Notes under the pieces: generated by a model
The model's database searches: none
The model's input: only the letters and a program-made list of their open reading frames with translations
What the model was told of the DNA's origin: nothing
Part shown: positions 9,400-16,711 of the stretch, piece after piece
Numbering within the stretch: position 1 is the stretch's first letter
How the letters are laid out: every line of letters starts with the position of its first letter
Translations under genes and position numbers: made by a program
Assembly: GCF_001894985.1 (NCBI RefSeq)
Contig: NZ_BCXG01000012.1
Coordinates: 62,001 to 126,000, forward strand
Origin: Rhodococcus tukisamuensis NBRC 100609
GTDB lineage: Bacteria; Actinomycetota; Actinomycetes; Mycobacteriales; Mycobacteriaceae
Length of the DNA stretch: 64,000 nt
Reading direction: 5' to 3'

Positions 9400-9497
9400 A
9401 TGCACACCCCGCGACATCTAGGTACGGCCGACTCGTTCGGTCCGGCCGGTACGTCGCCTTCGCTGCACGCGAGTCCCTGAACCAGAGGGAAGCTTCA

Positions 9498-10790
9498 ATG
9501 ACTGCCGTACTCGACCCCACCTGTGCCGACACCGCCGACACCGCTGCCGCTACCTGTGCAGCCACCGCCACGCGGATCGACGCCCCGTTCGCCGAGGTCT
9601 CCGGCGCCGGACTGTCCGTCCCGCTCGCCGACGGCAGCACCTGCACGTACGCCAACTTCGACTATGCCGCCAGCGCGCCCGCCCTCGCGCAGGTCACCGC
9701 CCGGGTCCAGGACCTGCTGCCGTACTACGCCAGCGTGCACCGCGGCGCCGGCTACGCCTCGCAGGTCTGCACCGCCAGCTACGAGGGCGCCCGTGACGTG
9801 GTCGCCGAGTTCGTCGGTGCGCGATCCGACGACGTGGTGGTCTTCACCCGCAACACCACCGACTCGTTGAACCTGCTGGCCGGCTGCGTGCCCGGCGACA
9901 CCGTGGTCCTCGACATCGAGCATCACGCAAACCTCTTGCCCTGGAAGCGAAACGGCGCCCGCGTCGTGGAAGCTGCGGACACCGTCGAGGAGACGATCCG
10001 CCGGATCGTCGCCGAGCTGTGCGCCAAGCCGGCCGCGCTGCTCGCGATCACCGGGGCGTCCAACGTGACCGGTGAGGTGCTGCCGATCGCCCGCCTGGCG
10101 CAGGTCGCCCACGAGTGCGGGGCCCGGATCCTTGTCGACGGGGCCCAGCTGCTGCCGCACCGCCGCGTGGACCTGGTCGCGCTCGGGGTCGACTACCTCG
10201 CCTTCTCCGGCCACAAGCTGTACGCGCCCTTCGGTGCCGGTGTGCTGGTCGGGCGGGCGGACTGGCTCGACGCCGCGGAGCCGTACCTGGCCGGCGGCGG
10301 CGCCACCCGCGACGTCTCCTCCGACAGTGTCGAGTGGGCGGCCGCGCCGCAGCGTCACGAGGCGGGTACCCCCAACGTGCTCGGGGTTGCCGCGCTGGCG
10401 GCGGCCTGCGAGGCGCTCGCGGGCCTCGACGCGGAGCAGGCCCAGGCCCACGAGCGGGCGCTGTGTGAGCGACTGGTCGACGGTCTGAGTGCCGTCGAGG
10501 GCGTGGAGCTGCTTCGAATCTGGTCCGACGCACCGGATTCCGTCGGAATCGTCACCTTCACCGTCGACGGCTGCGAGCCGCGCGAGGTCGCGTCATACCT
10601 GGCGGACCTGCACGGAATCGGCGTCCGGGACGGCCGGTTCTGCGCGCACCCGCTGCTGGCCCGACTGGGCCGCCGCGAGGGCGCGGTGCGGGCCAGCCTG
10701 GGCCTGGGCAGCCACTCCGCGGACGTGGACCGACTGGTGGCGGCGGTGCGTGAGTTCGTTGCCGCCCGCCGCGACGGCGTGACCGGGTAG
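9498..10790 (+). CDS. Class-V aminotransferase, cysteine desulfurase/selenocysteine lyase-like
   Basis: A 430-residue PLP enzyme of the SufS/Csd group. The PLP lysine is in SGHKLYAPFGAG (Lys240) and a cysteine stands at the catalytic-loop position, DGRFCAHPLL (Cys382). Other hallmarks are the HRGAGYASQ segment and the PLP-contacting DGAQLLPHRRVD. The first 30 residues are an unusual Ala/Thr/Cys-rich extension. Such enzymes take sulfur from cysteine as persulfide, but relatives also perform other beta-eliminations. Control by SAM-IV suggests a role in sulfur salvage or methionine supply rather than Fe-S assembly, as no suf genes are near. ATG 9498 follows GAGGGAAG. Confidence 0.85.
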   Translation: MTAVLDPTCADTADTAAATCAATATRIDAPFAEVSGAGLSVPLADGSTCTYANFDYAASAPALAQVTARVQDLLPYYASVHRGAGYASQVCTASYEGARDVVAEFVGARSDDVVVFTRNTTDSLNLLAGCVPGDTVVLDIEHHANLLPWKRNGARVVEAADTVEETIRRIVAELCAKPAALLAITGASNVTGEVLPIARLAQVAHECGARILVDGAQLLPHRRVDLVALGVDYLAFSGHKLYAPFGAGVLVGRADWLDAAEPYLAGGGATRDVSSDSVEWAAAPQRHEAGTPNVLGVAALAAACEALAGLDAEQAQAHERALCERLVDGLSAVEGVELLRIWSDAPDSVGIVTFTVDGCEPREVASYLADLHGIGVRDGRFCAHPLLARLGRREGAVRASLGLGSHSADVDRLVAAVREFVAARRDGVTG

Positions 10791-10799
10791 CATCGCGTC

Positions 10800-10901
10800 A
10801 TGGCATCCGTGACGACAGTGACGACCAGGGCGCGTGACGCCCGGTGGCGCCGTCGGCACGTGGATCTGTGCCGTACCGCGTCGGGCATGTGTCGGAGCTG
10901 A
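10800..10901 (+). CDS. Putative HVDLCR-type leader peptide
   Basis: A 33-codon open frame, ATG to TGA, ending RRHVDLCRTASGMCRS. The HVDLCR...(S/A)xxC pattern is the one annotated as 'putative leader peptide' in front of sulfur genes in Streptomyces and relatives. The two cysteine codons near the end fit a cysteine-sensing attenuator. It starts 10 bases after the aminotransferase stop and ends 45 bases before the LLM-like gene, so it probably controls the latter. I infer function from pattern and position only. Confidence 0.65.
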   Translation: MASVTTVTTRARDARWRRRHVDLCRTASGMCRS

Positions 10902-10946
10902 GTTCCCCACTCGCTCTGCTCATCCCACGCACACCCTAGGACTGCC

Positions 10947-11576
10947 ATGTCTGTTCTTTCGTCTGCCCGTACCCGCCGCCTGCACGTCGCGGTGGAGTTG
11001 TCCGGCGCCGGTCACCACCCGGCTGCCGCGGTCCACACCGAGTTCCGGGTCCCGTTGGGGCTCACCGACTTCTGGGTCGACCTCACCGAATCGGCGGCGC
11101 CCGAACCGCCTCTGGACCTGCTCTCCGAGCCGGCCAACGTGGCGCGGGTGCGGGCCCACGACCTACGCGAGGCGCAGCAGCGCCGCGAGCGCATCCGAAC
11201 CGAGGCGGCCGGCGAGGGCCGGGACTCGGACGCGGTGACCGTCCTGCTGGACGTGGAAGTACTGCTCGCCGATGATCATCGCAGTGCGCGAAGGGAACTG
11301 GCTCAACTGGACGCGGGCGCGCCGCGGGTGCCCGACAGCATCTCCTACGTGGGCACCGCGGCCGGTCTCGCCGGACTGATCGCGGACCTTGCCGCCGCCG
11401 GCGTGGCGGACGGTGTCACCCTGCTGCCGCTGGTGCTGCCCAGGGTGCTCGACCGGGTGGTGGACGACGTGCTGCCGATCCTGCACGACCGCGGGTTGGC
11501 CCGACCGTCGCCCCTCCTGGGCGAGGTGCTCGCGCCCTTCGGGTTCACCTCGGGGACAAGGGCACTCGCGTCCTGA
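10947..11576 (+). CDS. Shortened LLM-class flavin monooxygenase relative, probably non-catalytic
   Basis: A 209-residue protein that looks like the two ends of an NtaA/SnaA-type luciferase-like monooxygenase joined together. The front RRLHVAVELSGAGHHPAA mirrors the usual first strand. The back, SYVGTAAGLAGLIADLAAAG followed by VADGVTLLPLVLPRVLDRVV and ILHDRGLARP, mirrors the last part of the barrel. The roughly 200 residues between, including most of the FMN site, are missing. It may be a decayed gene, a regulator or a scaffold. Its place behind a cysteine-type leader, with a flavin reductase convergent to it, suggests derivation from a sulfur-compound monooxygenase. The ATG has no strong ribosome site. 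Confidence 0.6.
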   Translation: MSVLSSARTRRLHVAVELSGAGHHPAAAVHTEFRVPLGLTDFWVDLTESAAPEPPLDLLSEPANVARVRAHDLREAQQRRERIRTEAAGEGRDSDAVTVLLDVEVLLADDHRSARRELAQLDAGAPRVPDSISYVGTAAGLAGLIADLAAAGVADGVTLLPLVLPRVLDRVVDDVLPILHDRGLARPSPLLGEVLAPFGFTSGTRALAS

Positions 11577-11594
11577 CCCGACGCTCGACGCGAC

Positions 11595-12101
11595 TCACTC
11601 GTCGAGCGGCGTGGGCCGGTGGTAACGGCCGTCGTGGTAGAGCAGCGGCGACGCGGCGGCCTCTGCGTCGTCCTCGTCGTGCACCCGGGTGACCAGGCCG
11701 ATCACCAGGGTGTGGTCGCCGGCGGGGATCAGCTGGTGGACGGTGGTGCGCAACCAGATCGGGGTCCCGTGCAGCACCGGTTCGCCGGACTCGAGGCGGT
11801 TCCACAGCGACACGTCGCGGAACCGCTCCTCCGCGCTGCGGGAGAACCGCTGCGCGAGGTGCCGCTGGTGCTCGCCGAGCAGGTGGATGACCAGCGAGCC
11901 CGCCCCGCGCAGGGCGTCGATGCTCGACGAGGTGTCCGCGATGTTGAACGACACCAGCGGCGGGTCGAGAGACAGCGACGCGAACGACGTCGCGGTGAAC
12001 CCCACCGGACCCGAGCCGGCGTCGAGGGTGACGATGACGACGCCGGCGGGGTGCCGCCGCATCGCGGCCCGGTACTGCTCGCCGGTGATGCCGTCGGTCA
12101 C
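11595..12101 (-). CDS. Flavin reductase (FMN-binding split barrel) protein
   Basis: A 168-residue flavin-reductase-like domain. It starts [16 protein letters not shown], followed by the FMN-binding run [19 protein letters not shown] and the helix [13 protein letters not shown], and ends in a [10 protein letters not shown] strand. Members supply reduced FMN to two-component monooxygenases. It converges with the LLM-like gene and overlaps neither neighbour; the YbaK gene lies 4 bases upstream on the same strand, implying cotranscription. It could serve an LLM monooxygenase elsewhere, as the neighbouring one looks incomplete. Confidence 0.88.
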   Translation of the reverse strand: MTDGITGEQYRAAMRRHPAGVVIVTLDAGSGPVGFTATSFASLSLDPPLVSFNIADTSSSIDALRGAGSLVIHLLGEHQRHLAQRFSRSAEERFRDVSLWNRLESGEPVLHGTPIWLRTTVHQLIPAGDHTLVIGLVTRVHDEDDAEAAASPLLYHDGRYHRPTPLDE

Positions 12102-12105
12102 CGGC

Positions 12106-12579
12106 TCACTCCATGTCGATCGTGAGCGCCGCGGTGATCCGGGTGAGCTCGCGGAACGTCGTCCGGAACACTGTGTCCGGGGTGCCGGCCGCCACCCACA
12201 CCTCCGCGTAGCGGTCCAGCGCGGTGTCGACGTAGGTGGGCAGGTTGGTCGGGTGCCCGACCGGTGCGACGCCGCCGAGTGGCTGGCCCGTGAGCTGGCG
12301 CACCGCGCTGGCGGGTGCCCGGGTCAGCGTCCCCTCGAGCAGCTTGCCGGTGCGCTCGACGTCCACCTGGTGGTCGCCGGCGACGATCAGCAGCACCGGC
12401 TCGTCGTCGAGAAGGAACACCAGTGACTTCGCTATCGCGCCCACCGGCACGCCGAGCGCCGCCGCCGCGTCCTGCGCGGTGCGCGTGGGCTCGTCCTGGG
12501 TGACGATCACGCCGTGGTGGCCGCGCGCGATGAGGGTCTTCGCCACGTGGGCCGCATTCGGGTGCAGGTACCTGGCCAT
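12106..12579 (-). CDS. YbaK/EbsC-type aminoacyl-tRNA deacylase domain protein
   Basis: A 157-residue single-domain protein of the YbaK/ProX family, which hydrolyses mischarged aminoacyl-tRNA (for example Cys-tRNA-Pro). Visible signatures are [19 protein letters not shown], with the conserved lysine, and [20 protein letters not shown], the Gly-rich substrate loop. The front [11 protein letters not shown] is also typical. The ATG is the first sensible start. It is followed after 4 bases by the flavin reductase gene. Confidence 0.88.
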   Translation of the reverse strand: MARYLHPNAAHVAKTLIARGHHGVIVTQDEPTRTAQDAAAALGVPVGAIAKSLVFLLDDEPVLLIVAGDHQVDVERTGKLLEGTLTRAPASAVRQLTGQPLGGVAPVGHPTNLPTYVDTALDRYAEVWVAAGTPDTVFRTTFRELTRITAALTIDME

Positions 12580-12635
12580 GATTCAGGGTAGGGCGAAAAC
12601 GGACCCGCCACATCCCTTGTCGGCGCAGCGGCGTG

Positions 12636-13751
12636 TCAGCGCCTTCCGCGGGTGCGCCAGACGGTCATGCCGACCAGCGCGGCGGTGCCGGCCACCGCGT
12701 AGATCGCGAGGGTGAGGGCGGGCTGGCCCACCCCGGTGCCCGCGAAGTAGACGATGCTGCGCACGCCCTCGGTGCCTGCCCCCGGGGTGATCCAGCGCCC
12801 GATCGCCGCGTAGAAGCTGGGCAGCACGTTGGACCCGAAGGCGCCGCCGGCGCTGGGGTTGCCGAGCACCACGAAGATCAGGATCGCCAGTGGCACCGCG
12901 AGGATGCCGACGACCGCGCGCAGGCCCATGGTGAACATGCCGGTGGCGAACACGACGCCGGTCCCGAGCAGGGCCAGCGGCAGCAGGTGCCCGCTGAAGG
13001 TGCCCAGTACGTTCGTGGTGACGAAGGCGCCGAGGAACCCCGAGACCAACGCGTACCCGGCCATCACGGCGGTGTGGACCCAGGCCTCGCGCCGCGTCCG
13101 GGGAGCGCCGATGAGCAGCCCGATCGCGGCCGCCAGCAGGTAGCCGCCGACCACCCAGCCGATGGACAGGTAGAAGCCCGAGAGCCCGCGGTTGTCGTGC
13201 AAGCCGACCGGCACCTCGTCCCGGACCACGAAGGCGCGGTGCTCGGCGGCGTCGACCTTGGTGAAGACGCTCTCGAGCGCGGTGGCGGCGGAGCTGCCCG
13301 CGCCGCTGGCCGTGATCAGCGTGTCGGTGCCGGTGGGGCTGACCACGTAGGCGCCCATGATCTCGCGGTCGTCGATGAGATTGCGGACCTCGTAGGTGTT
13401 CGCGGCGACGCGGGCCTCGACGGGACGCGAGTCGATCGCGTTGAGCCGGTCGGCGACCTGCTGGTCCATGCCCTCGGGGAGCCCGGCCTCGGCGACCACG
13501 GCGATCGGGATGTCGTGCGGTGTCGGCTGGTGAAAGGCCGCGACGTAGCTGGTGATGAAGCCGATCTGCAGCAGCAGGACCCCGACGACCAGCGCGACCA
13601 TGATCTGCCGGGTGCTGTAGCGGTCGGTCGGACTGGTCGACCGGTGCCGCTCGGCGCCCGTGTCCGCGTCGCCGGTGCCCGCGGGGCTGGTGGCGGCGTG
13701 GCTGATGGGCAGGGTCCCGGTGGGCGGGGTCCCGGTGTCGGTGCTCGTCAT
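12636..13751 (-). CDS. Membrane protein, DUF3533 / YhgE-Pip / ABC-2-like
   Basis: A 371-residue protein with one N-terminal helix (IMVALVVGVLLLQIGFI), a large extracytoplasmic domain of about 130 residues, and five to six helices near the end (SIGWVVGGYLLAAAIGLLIG, MAGYALVSGFLGAFV and others). This is the layout of DUF3533/YhgE-like and ABC-2 permease-like membrane proteins. Substrate and role are unknown; drug or lipid export is a common guess. The start chosen is ATG 13751, with GAGGAA eight bases upstream. It is divergent from a TetR gene, and the shared operator implies TetR repression. Confidence 0.75.
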   Translation of the reverse strand: MTSTDTGTPPTGTLPISHAATSPAGTGDADTGAERHRSTSPTDRYSTRQIMVALVVGVLLLQIGFITSYVAAFHQPTPHDIPIAVVAEAGLPEGMDQQVADRLNAIDSRPVEARVAANTYEVRNLIDDREIMGAYVVSPTGTDTLITASGAGSSAATALESVFTKVDAAEHRAFVVRDEVPVGLHDNRGLSGFYLSIGWVVGGYLLAAAIGLLIGAPRTRREAWVHTAVMAGYALVSGFLGAFVTTNVLGTFSGHLLPLALLGTGVVFATGMFTMGLRAVVGILAVPLAILIFVVLGNPSAGGAFGSNVLPSFYAAIGRWITPGAGTEGVRSIVYFAGTGVGQPALTLAIYAVAGTAALVGMTVWRTRGRR

Positions 13752-13784
13752 GCGGTGCTTCCTCGCTGTCACGTGCTGCTTGCC

Positions 13785-13815
13785 GATACTCTCGGTATTG
13801 AATACCGTAAGTATC
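13785..13815. promoter_or_regulatory. TetR operator (31-bp imperfect palindrome)
   Basis: The half-site GATAC(N4)GGTATT is mirrored as AATACC(N4)GTATC around a central G at 13800; 13 of 15 positions pair. It abuts the GTG start of the TetR gene and lies 34 bases from the start of the divergent membrane-protein gene, the classic place for an autoregulated TetR site. Confidence 0.75.
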
Positions 13816-14454
13816 GTGAACGAGGTGAGTCAAGAGAGGGCTGCGTCACCGTCGGGTCCGGCGACGCGTCCGGGCCGAGACGTGGTGCGTCGACGGCTGC
13901 TCGACGCGGCGGCGGACGAGTTCGCCGAGCGCGGATTCGTGGCCGCCCGGCTCGCGGAGATCGCGCACCGGGCCGGCTTCACCAAGGGCGCGGTGTACTC
14001 CAACTTCGAGTCCAAGCAGGATCTCTTCGCGGAGCTGTTCGCCGAGCGCTCCCTCGAACTCGCGGGCCGGGTGCTGGCCGAGATCGCCGGGCTCAGCGCC
14101 ACCGATGCCGCGGGCCGGGGCGGCGAGACGATCAGTTCGTGGCTGGTCGGCGATCCCGGTTGGGCCCTGCTGGTGCTCGAGTTCGGGGTCCAGGCGGGCC
14201 GTGAGCCCCAGCTCGCCGAGGCCTACCTGCACGAACGCCGCCGGCTGCGGGGTCAGATCGAGGAACTGATCGCCGAGCGTGCGGCCGAGTGGGGGGTGGC
14301 CGAGCGGGTCGATGCCCGCAACACCGCGATCACGCTGATGGCGCTGATCTCCGGGCTGATGCTCGAGCACGCCGTGGATCCGGAGCAGGTGGATCGCGCT
14401 GCGGTGCAGGCCGCGGTCTCCGGGCTGTTCGCCAACGCCCTGCGGCGAGGCTGA
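13816..14454 (+). CDS. TetR/AcrR-family repressor
   Basis: A 212-residue repressor. The helix-turn-helix domain occupies about residues 20-70: LLDAAADEFAERGFVAARLA, then AGFTKGAVYSNFESKQDLFA, a standard TetR recognition helix. The rest is the helical ligand-binding domain. Start codons are GTG at 13816, directly touching the operator, or GTG at 13825; neither has a good ribosome site, so translation may be from a leaderless message. It probably represses itself and the divergent membrane-protein gene. Confidence 0.88.
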   Translation: MNEVSQERAASPSGPATRPGRDVVRRRLLDAAADEFAERGFVAARLAEIAHRAGFTKGAVYSNFESKQDLFAELFAERSLELAGRVLAEIAGLSATDAAGRGGETISSWLVGDPGWALLVLEFGVQAGREPQLAEAYLHERRRLRGQIEELIAERAAEWGVAERVDARNTAITLMALISGLMLEHAVDPEQVDRAAVQAAVSGLFANALRRG

Positions 14455-14463
14455 CGCGCCGGG

Positions 14464-14982
14464 TCAGTACCCGTACCCGCCCTCCGGTCCCAGCATCCGT
14501 TCGATCCGGATCCGGTTGATCTTCGCCAGTTCGCCGGCCATGGTCTTGCGTTCGGCCTCGGGGGAGTTGGACAGCCGCACGGTGAGGTCGTCGAGCAGGG
14601 CCGTGGCGTCGCGGCCCGCGGCGCACCACAGGTAGGGGTAGCCGAAGCGGCTCTCGTAGCGGCCGCTCGCGGCCACCACCGCGGCCATTGTCGCCTCGTC
14701 GGGCGCCCACACCGCGCACTGCTCGAGGCTCGACGCGGTGGTGTGGACGCGCCGGGCCACCCCGGGGTGGCAGTCCAGGGCGTGGTCGAGGTCGGCGTCG
14801 GACAGCGCGAACAACTCCGAGTCGGCCCGGGTGAGCAGGTCGGCATACGAGCGGTAGGGTCGGCCGTCGGCCAGGTGCCCGGACCAGGCGAGCGAGCAGC
14901 AGCACTCGAACAAGGCGTGCACCGCGCGCCCTCGCGGCAGCGCGTTGAAGCGGTCGAGGCCGATTCCCTGATGCATCAACAT
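14464..14982 (-). CDS. uraD: OHCU decarboxylase (ureide pathway)
   Basis: A 172-residue protein of the 2-oxo-4-hydroxy-4-carboxy-5-ureidoimidazoline decarboxylase family, the last step in converting urate to S-allantoin. It has FNALPRGRAVHALFECCCS at the front, LDCHPGVARRV at the active-site histidine region, SLEQCAVW with the conserved glutamate, and SRFGYPYLWCAAGRD, the usual FGFPF-like strand. ATG 14982 has GAAGG five bases upstream; GTG 14988 and ATG 14976 are alternatives. No uricase or transthyretin-like gene is in the window, so its partners must be encoded elsewhere. It converges with the TetR gene, 9 bases apart. Confidence 0.85.
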   Translation of the reverse strand: MLMHQGIGLDRFNALPRGRAVHALFECCCSLAWSGHLADGRPYRSYADLLTRADSELFALSDADLDHALDCHPGVARRVHTTASSLEQCAVWAPDEATMAAVVAASGRYESRFGYPYLWCAAGRDATALLDDLTVRLSNSPEAERKTMAGELAKINRIRIERMLGPEGGYGY

Positions 14983-15168
14983 GTGCACCTTCACCGCCTT
15001 GATCCGGAGGGTCGTTCGCGAGGCTCGCCACCTGTGCCCCGTGCCGACTCGCCGGGAGGCGTGGTGCTCGCGAAACCCATGCTTGTGTACGGGGAAGCCG
15101 TTGGAAAGGTTCCGGACCCGATTTTTCGCAGCCTTAACATGCGAGATCCGGGTTGTTACTCTCGAGTA

Positions 15169-15996
15169 ATGACCGAACAGACCTGGAACGCCTTCACCGT
15201 CGAACGCAAGGATCACGTCGCGCAGGTGACGCTGATCGGCCCGGGCAAGGGCAATGCGCAGGGTCCCGACTTCTGGCGCGAGCTGCCGTTGATCTTCGCC
15301 GAGCTGGACGCCGATCCCGAGGTGCGGGCGGTGGTCCTCGCCGGAGCGGGCAAGCACTTCTCCTTCGGCCTCGACCTCGCGGCAATGGCACCGATGATGG
15401 CCCCGGTGCTCGGCGACAAGGCGCAGGCGGCCCCGCGCACCGCCTTCCACGAGGACATCAAGAACATGCAGCGCTCGATCAACGCCGTGGCGGACTGCCG
15501 CAAGCCGGTCGTCGCGGCCATCCAGGGCTGGTGCATCGGTGGCGCCCTCGATCTCGTGACTGCCGCCGACATCCGCTACGCGAGCGCGGATGCGAAGTTC
15601 AGCATTCGCGAGGTCAAGGTCGCGATCGTCGCCGACATGGGCACCCTCGCCCGGCTGCCCGCGATCATCGGCGACGGCCACCTGCGTGAGCTGGCGCTGA
15701 CCGGCAAGGACATCGACGCGGCGCGGGCCGAGAAGATCGGCCTCGTCAACGACGTGTACGCGGACGCGGGTGCGGTCCTCGCCGCCGCGCACGCGACCGC
15801 CGCCGAGATCGCCGCGAACCCGCCGCTGGTGGTGCACGGCATCAAGGACGTCCTGGACCACGGCCGCTCGGCCGCCGTCGACGACAGCCTGCGGTACGTC
15901 GCGGTGTGGAATGCGGCCTTCCTCGCGTCCGAGGACATCGGCGAGGCGATGGCCGCGGTGTTCCAGAAGCGCACCCCGGAGTTCAAGGGTCGGTGA
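15169..15996 (+). CDS. Crotonase / enoyl-CoA hydratase-isomerase family protein
   Basis: A 275-residue crotonase-fold protein. The two oxyanion-hole segments are clear, GKHFSFGLDLAAM and GWCIGGALDLVTAADIRYA, and ADMGTLARLP follows, an acidic position typical of dienoyl-CoA isomerase-like members. It probably acts on an acyl-CoA in fatty-acid breakdown; hydratase and isomerase cannot be separated here. ATG 15169 has no Shine-Dalgarno and the leader may be very short. It is monocistronic and followed by a strong hairpin. Confidence 0.87.
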   Translation: MTEQTWNAFTVERKDHVAQVTLIGPGKGNAQGPDFWRELPLIFAELDADPEVRAVVLAGAGKHFSFGLDLAAMAPMMAPVLGDKAQAAPRTAFHEDIKNMQRSINAVADCRKPVVAAIQGWCIGGALDLVTAADIRYASADAKFSIREVKVAIVADMGTLARLPAIIGDGHLRELALTGKDIDAARAEKIGLVNDVYADAGAVLAAAHATAAEIAANPPLVVHGIKDVLDHGRSAAVDDSLRYVAVWNAAFLASEDIGEAMAAVFQKRTPEFKGR

Positions 15997-16052
15997 TTTC
16001 GGTTCGGTGACCTGAGGTCCCGCGTGAACCGAAGGGCCGGTGCGGCTCTCAC

Positions 16053-16085
16053 CTCTGCCGGTGGTCGTCGCGGCCACCGGCAGAG
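16053..16085 (+). terminator. Terminator-like hairpin after the crotonase gene
   Basis: A perfect 12-bp stem, CTCTGCCGGTGG / CCACCGGCAGAG, with a 9-base loop, 57 bases after the crotonase stop. There is no T-run, as is common in high-GC actinobacteria. Confidence 0.6.
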
Positions 16086-16147
16086 CGCTGTTCAAGGCCG
16101 GGTAATCGGATTCCCGACACTTGCACGGCCGCCGCGGCCGGGAACAT

Positions 16148-16181
16148 ACTTGCAACTTCCCGCTACTTGAATGCCGCAAGC
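16148..16181. promoter_or_regulatory. Candidate MarR operator
   Basis: Inverted ACTTGC ... GCAAGC half-sites bracket a second TACTTGAA element just before the MarR start codon. The position suits autorepression of the MarR-MFS operon. The spacing is longer than usual, so the call is tentative. Confidence 0.35.
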
Positions 16182-16192
16182 AAGAAGGTCCG

Positions 16193-16711
16193 ATGACGCC
16201 GGAAGAACTCGATCCCCTCGCTGACGAGATCGGCAACTACCTGGTCCGGCTCTCGCGCGTACGGGACCGCACGATCGCCCATGCCAAGGCCTCCGTCGGG
16301 ATCGACCCGGCGGCCTATGCCTGCCTGTTCCGGCTGCTCAGCGACGGACCCATGCGCTCCGGTGCGCTGGCGGACGTGATGTACACCGACCCGTCGACGG
16401 TGAGCAGGCAGGTGGCCCAGTTGGTGGGCCGAGGGCTCGTGGAACGTCAGCCCGACCCGACGGACGGGCGCGCGAGCGTCCTCGCGGTCACCGACGCCGG
16501 GCGCGCTGCCGCCGGCCGGATCCGCGCGGACCGCAACGAGCGTCTCGGCCGACTGCTCGAGGACTGGCCCGTCGACGACCTGCGTGACTTCGCCCGGCTG
16601 ATGGACCGGTTCGTCTCGGACTACGAACGTATGAGGCCGGTGTTCGTGGCCGGCCTGGCGAAGCCGACGGAACAACTCGGCGGGGCCACGGGCGTACGGA
16701 GCGGCCGATGA
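16193..16711 (+). CDS. MarR-family repressor
   Basis: A 172-residue winged-helix regulator. The DNA-binding core is visible as MRSGALADVMYTDPSTVSRQ, then QLVGRGLVERQPDPTDGR, the typical wing with conserved DxRA-like Asp-Gly-Arg. ATG 16193 has AGAAGG at good spacing. Its TGA overlaps the ATG of the MFS exporter (ATGA), so the two are translationally coupled. The usual role is to release exporter expression on ligand binding. Confidence 0.92.
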   Translation: MTPEELDPLADEIGNYLVRLSRVRDRTIAHAKASVGIDPAAYACLFRLLSDGPMRSGALADVMYTDPSTVSRQVAQLVGRGLVERQPDPTDGRASVLAVTDAGRAAAGRIRADRNERLGRLLEDWPVDDLRDFARLMDRFVSDYERMRPVFVAGLAKPTEQLGGATGVRSGR

